Notes under the pieces: generated by a model | The model's input: only the letters and a program-made list of their open reading frames with translations | Database searches by the model: none | What the model was told of the DNA's origin: nothing | Shown: one piece after another, positions 60,271-64,000 of the stretch | Numbering within the stretch: position 1 is the first letter of the stretch | How the letters are laid out: every line of letters starts with the position of its first letter | Source: Psychrobacter sp. PG1 | Lineage (GTDB): Bacteria; Pseudomonadota; Gammaproteobacteria; Pseudomonadales; Moraxellaceae | Direction of reading: 5' to 3' | Assembly: GCF_014897815.1 (NCBI RefSeq) | Contig: NZ_JABUZG010000053.1 | Location: 81,038-145,037, forward strand | DNA: 64,000 nt | Position numbers and translations under genes: made by a program

Positions 60271-61953
60271 CTAAGCGACCGTCGTCACTGTGGTTTTTTT
60301 CACTTTTATTTTTGTTGTGCCATTAATGCTTCTGGTATAAAGATATCGCGCCACTGCGAAGAATATTAATGCCGTGATATTTGTGAGTAGTACCATCAGC
60401 GACAAGATAAAGATCTCATCAAAGCGGGCGAAGTGCTGTAGTTCAACAATCTTTGTAGTTAGCACCATCGTCTTTGCACCTGAAATGAATATCACTGCAC
60501 TGATGCTAACCATCGCACTGATAAAAAAGTACGAGGCCACTTCGATAAGCGTAAGTATTGAGTTGGGTACAACAATTCGGCGTAAAGACTGTAGCCATGA
60601 GTCTCCAAGCAAAGAAGCTGTGGTCTCCCAGCCTAGATTCATTTTTGATAGTGCATTTTTACTCATGAGATAAGGTGTGGAGAAGTAATGAATGATATTA
60701 CTAATCACAATAATGAAGATGGTGTTCGATATCGATGAGCCTGAGAAAACCATTAGATAGGCAATACCAATAACCATACCTGGCACTGTATTGGTTACTA
60801 AGGCTGAGCTTTCGATCGTCAGCTTTCCTATCTTGAATAACCCTGAGCGCTCGTATATCAACGCGGCAACATAGGTAATAATGGTGCCAAAAATAGCTGT
60901 TAGTGTGGCGACAATAAGTGAGTTTTTATACACTCGCATTAGGTTCGAGGACTCGATCACCTTAGTAAATGTGTCTGTACTAAACGCCATCTCGTAAGGC
61001 CATGTCTTAATCCATGGAATGATGAAGATCACAGCAAATACAAATAGCAGTGAAGTTAAAATGCCGCTGGACAACACACCCAGAATCCTGTCTTTGACTT
61101 TAGAGGTAGGCAAGTCAAAATGCTCTACTGAGTCATACCTGACATTAAATCGAGCCACATACCAAAGCAGTAGAATGCTCAAAACAGAGGGGATTAGCAT
61201 AAACAAAGCAACCACAGAGCCCTTTTCAAACGAGGGAGATGCACCCAGTATTTGGGTATAAAGCTCAGTGGCGATAACCTTGTACTGACCACCAATAGAG
61301 GCTGGAATACCAAAGTCAGTAAAGGCCAAAAAGAAGCATTGAATGATAGCGGCTGCAAACGTGCCAATTAAGGGACGAATGACCGTCATATCTATCTGGC
61401 GTAAACGTGAATCGCCCATCAATTCTGATACGATCACGAACTTCTTATCCAAATATTGAAAGGTATTGTTAAGCAGTAAAAAGGCTATTGGCAAGGTGTA
61501 GATGGTGTAGCCAAGCCACATACCATAGAAACCATATATGTCTTCAAACAACTGAAAGCCAATTATTTTAGTGAGTAGACCTTGCTTACCAAAGGTGTAA
61601 ATAATGGCAAATCCATAAGTCACTGTTGGCAATAGCATAGGAAACAGTGATGCAAGCTTAATGGTTTGTTTAAAACCCTTTGGCAAGTTAGTCCAGTGCA
61701 CCGTATAAGCAAGGATAAATGCCAAAAAGGTGGCACTCATCGCACTAACAATGGCGACAAAAAAACTATTTAACATCACTTGTCTGAAGTCATTACTGCT
61801 GATGATATCGACATAGTGGCTTATACCTACTCCATCAGCCACATTAAATGACAGCACCAACATTTTACCCAAAGGCACAAACATAAAGACGAGAAATAGC
61901 GCACCAATGAAAAGCCACGAAGCTTTCATTAGCGGTGAGTTATTAAGTTTCAT
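60271..61953 (-). CDS. Phosphonate ABC transporter permease, two domains fused
   Basis: 560 residues with about 12 transmembrane helices in two BPD_transp_1 halves. EAA-like loops: ELMGDSRLRQIDMTVIRPLIG in the first half and SLLGDSWLQSLRRIVVPNSI in the second, the contact sites for the ATPase. This double permease is typical of the PhnU2-type AEP and ferric ion systems. It lies between the ATPase gene (66 bp gap) and the binding protein gene (77 bp). Confidence 0.88.
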   Translation of the reverse strand: MKLNNSPLMKASWLFIGALFLVFMFVPLGKMLVLSFNVADGVGISHYVDIISSNDFRQVMLNSFFVAIVSAMSATFLAFILAYTVHWTNLPKGFKQTIKLASLFPMLLPTVTYGFAIIYTFGKQGLLTKIIGFQLFEDIYGFYGMWLGYTIYTLPIAFLLLNNTFQYLDKKFVIVSELMGDSRLRQIDMTVIRPLIGTFAAAIIQCFFLAFTDFGIPASIGGQYKVIATELYTQILGASPSFEKGSVVALFMLIPSVLSILLLWYVARFNVRYDSVEHFDLPTSKVKDRILGVLSSGILTSLLFVFAVIFIIPWIKTWPYEMAFSTDTFTKVIESSNLMRVYKNSLIVATLTAIFGTIITYVAALIYERSGLFKIGKLTIESSALVTNTVPGMVIGIAYLMVFSGSSISNTIFIIVISNIIHYFSTPYLMSKNALSKMNLGWETTASLLGDSWLQSLRRIVVPNSILTLIEVASYFFISAMVSISAVIFISGAKTMVLTTKIVELQHFARFDEIFILSLMVLLTNITALIFFAVARYLYTRSINGTTKIKVKKTTVTTVA

Positions 61954-62019
61954 AATGACCTACGCGCAAAATAAGTAAGTTTTGAAAGACCAGCGTTGGC
62001 CTAGTGCGATTAACCTTTG

Positions 62020-62898
62020 TTAACCCTTGGAGGTATCTTTAATTGATTTAGCAGCTGTGCGCTGGATTATGGAATTGATATCTTCAGTGACTGAACTGCC
62101 ATCTAGCACAGGTCTCATTTGAGTGTATTTTTCTAATGGATCAGCTGGCGCATCGTCCGTTTCAAATAGGCTCAAGATATTACGACGTTTGATATTGAGC
62201 TGATTTAAGATAAAGCTTTTAACAAAATCATTGGCAGGGTTTTTGATGATTTCTGATGGTTTGGCATATTGAGCTACTTTGCCGTCTGATAACAACAAAA
62301 TGCGATCAGAGAGTGTCATCGCTTCTTCAGGATCATGTGTCACAATCAAAGTGGTTAGCTCATAACGCTCTGCAATCTCACGAATACGTGTCTTAATGGT
62401 CTCTTTAATAACCCCGTCTAAGGCAGATAAAGGCTCATCTAATAATAAAATCTTAGGCTTCATCACTAAAGTACGTGCTAATGCAACACGCTGCTTCTGC
62501 CCACCAGAGAGCTGGCTGATTCGCTTATTCAAATGCGGCTTAATCTCCAAAAGGTCAACTAGCTCATCAACCTCCGCTTGTGTGCTGACGTTAGGTCTAT
62601 TACGTAGCCCATATTCAATATTCTGCTTTACATTCAAGTTAGGAAACAAAGCATAGTCTTGGAATACAATATTGAAACCTCTGTGCTTCATAGGCACACG
62701 TGTGATGTCTTCCTTATCATAGGCAAGTCGACCAGAACTAATATCGGTTAGACCTAAAATAATATGCAGCAACGTGGTTTTCCCACAGCCGGATGGGCCC
62801 AATATTGAAACAATCTCACCCTTATTTACTTTTAGGGAGATATCCTCAAAAATAACTTTACCATCATATTTCTTAGTCACATTTCTTAGTTCTAACAT
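62020..62898 (-). CDS. Phosphonate ABC transporter ATP-binding protein
   Basis: 292 residues. Walker A GPSGCGKTT, Q-loop FQDYALFPNLNV, signature LSGGQKQRVALARTL, Walker B ILLLDEPLSALDG, switch His VTHDPEEAM. After the nucleotide-binding domain only about 60 residues follow, less than the usual TOBE domain of such importers. First gene of the import operon, divergent from the LysR gene over 250 bp. Confidence 0.9.
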   Translation of the reverse strand: MLELRNVTKKYDGKVIFEDISLKVNKGEIVSILGPSGCGKTTLLHIILGLTDISSGRLAYDKEDITRVPMKHRGFNIVFQDYALFPNLNVKQNIEYGLRNRPNVSTQAEVDELVDLLEIKPHLNKRISQLSGGQKQRVALARTLVMKPKILLLDEPLSALDGVIKETIKTRIREIAERYELTTLIVTHDPEEAMTLSDRILLLSDGKVAQYAKPSEIIKNPANDFVKSFILNQLNIKRRNILSLFETDDAPADPLEKYTQMRPVLDGSSVTEDINSIIQRTAAKSIKDTSKG

Positions 62899-63149
62899 AA
62901 TTCAAGCCCAAACTTATATTTTGGTATTAGCAGTGAGTGATAGCTCAAGCAAATACACTTAGGTAAATTGCTCAACGCTTTAATCGTTTACATGTGACTA
63001 ATATAAGAGATGAGTATGACAGTTTGGTGTCATATATAAGGTTAGCTTATATATTTAATCATTCAGTCTTATTCATCGTGTATAACTTCTCGTACTTCCC
63101 AGAGATATGCCTGACAATCTCTGAAACCGATACGAAAGACGGCGGTCAT
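62899..63149. promoter_or_regulatory. Divergent control region of the phosphonate operon and the LysR gene
   Basis: 251 bp between the ATPase gene start and the start of the LysR gene. The frame of the LysR gene is open upstream, but the family N-terminus begins at 63150. LysR binding sites of the T-N11-A type should lie here; none is clear enough to mark. Confidence 0.5.
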
Positions 63150-63636
63150 ATGACAAAAAAGCCCTATACTTATAATCAGCTAAACATCTTAAACTCTGTG
63201 CTTGAGGAAGGTAATTACACGCAGGCAGCTAAACGTTTAGGCGTGTCTCAATCTGCCATTAGCCAAGCACTATCTACGCTTGAAAACAATCTTGGGTTTA
63301 AGCTATTTATGCAACGTGGCAGGCACCTTGTGCCAACAGATTACTGCTTAGAGCTTGGGTCGTTGACGAGTAAAATGCGAGCAGTTGAAGATGATCTAGA
63401 GCAGCTGATTCAAAGAAGTAAAATCTTTGAATCGGCTATATTAAAGGTAGCTCTATGCAGCCCGCTGCCGGGCACTGAAATTATCAGGCAGTTTAGTAAG
63501 CGCTATCCCAAGCTACAAACTGAGATCTATTTTGGTAATTTTTATGAAACGTTCAGTAGAGTAGTTAACGGTCAAGTAGATGTTGGTATTCTTGCAAATG
63601 TTCCAAAAAGTGACAAGTTACAGTTTAAGAAATGTG
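63150..63636 (+). pseudogene. LysR-type transcriptional regulator truncated by IS3-family element
   Basis: Winged helix-turn-helix at the N-terminus (YNQLNILNSVLEEGNYTQAAKRLGVSQSAISQALSTLENNLGFKLF), then the start of the substrate-binding domain (LKVALCSPLPGTEIIRQFSKRYPKLQTEIYFGNF...VDVGILANVPKSDKLQF). After about 162 codons the IS begins at 63637 and adds a short foreign tail to the frame. Roughly the last 130 residues of a normal LysR are gone. By position it was the regulator of the phosphonate operon. Confidence 0.85.
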
Positions 63637-64000
63637 TGAACCGCCCCGGGATTGTCGGAGACTCAACATTCTGAGAGAATACGACAATGAAAAGACAAAC
63701 CTACACTCCTGAGATTAAAGAACGCGCCGTCCGCATGCTGATAGAAGCGTTGGGCGACTATCCTTCCACATGGTCAGCGATTCAAGCCATTGCCCCTAAG
63801 ATTGGCTGTACGCCTGAAACCCTGCGGTCGTGGCATAAAAAACACATCGATCAAACTATTCCTGCATCGGTGCAAGCGCAAAGTGATAAAGAGCGCATCA
63901 AGGAGCTTGAACGCGAATGCAGAGAGCTCAAGCAAGCCAACGAGATTATACGTAAGGCTGCCGCTTTTTTCGCCCAGGCGGAGCTCGACCGCTGACTAAA
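63637..64000 (+). mobile_element. IS3-family insertion sequence, second copy (runs off the window)
   Basis: Starts with TGAACCGCCCCGGGATTGTC, the same end as the copy at 43158-44466, in opposite orientation. OrfA differs in about ten residues, so the two copies are related but not identical. Confidence 0.93.
63687..63995 (+). CDS. IS3-family transposase OrfA (second copy)
   Basis: 102 residues, HTH_Tnp_1 and coiled coil as in the first copy, but ending AELDR instead of AEKGRPPR and with changes such as ERECRELK for ERENKELK. The AELDR end is common among IS3-family OrfA proteins. OrfB should follow outside the window. Confidence 0.92.
   Translation: MKRQTYTPEIKERAVRMLIEALGDYPSTWSAIQAIAPKIGCTPETLRSWHKKHIDQTIPASVQAQSDKERIKELERECRELKQANEIIRKAAAFFAQAELDR

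Overview
The window reads as chromosome from a gammaproteobacterium of the family Moraxellaceae, most likely Psychrobacter. This is an inference from protein character, moderate GC and gene order (lpxH, orn, rsgA, a rhodanese, grxC, secB, adk, ccmFGHI; rplM-rpsI; scpAB; rplU-rpmA-ispB). No database search was possible. The first 33.7 kb is an ordinary housekeeping backbone: lipid A synthesis, ribosome assembly, protein export, cytochrome c maturation, penicillin-binding protein 2, ribosomal proteins, a condensin module, LolA, octaprenyl diphosphate synthase, a complete RND efflux operon, HemB and a glutathionyl-hydroquinone reductase.

From the tRNA-Val(GAC) gene at 33.7 kb the character changes. 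An integrative element starts just after the tRNA with a Cro/CI-type repressor, an AlpA/excisionase-like protein, a tyrosine integrase and two small unknown proteins. It is followed by a type I-F CRISPR cas1 and the first part of cas2-3. The cas2-3 frame runs, without interruption, into the C-terminal domain of a glutathione reductase, so the rest of cas3 has been lost in a deletion or recombination that made a Cas2-HD-Gor chimera. No csy genes and no CRISPR array are visible. Then come an RclA-like flavoprotein, an IS982 element, a resolvase stub, an OLD-family nuclease beheaded by an IS3-family element, and an IS256-family scar.

At 44.8-51.0 kb lies a three-gene operon: a small unknown protein and two very large tyrosine recombinases with complete catalytic sets. 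It resembles the Gamma-Mobile-Trio (GmtX-GmtY-GmtZ) mobile-element machinery. Four TATA(C/G)C motifs spaced exactly 10 bp apart sit upstream of it.

From 51.5 kb on there are catabolic genes. One is a creatine module: creatinase, a sodium/solute symporter, a 35-residue membrane partner of the symporter, and a divergent GATase1-AraC regulator. The other is a 2-aminoethylphosphonate-type module: ABC importer, FAD-dependent amine oxidase and a PhnX-like phosphonatase. Its presumed LysR regulator is cut short by a second IS3-family copy that runs off the window. The two IS3 copies are inverted and bracket about 19 kb, and two IS256-family scars bracket about 12.5 kb, so the right half has been assembled and trimmed by insertion sequences.
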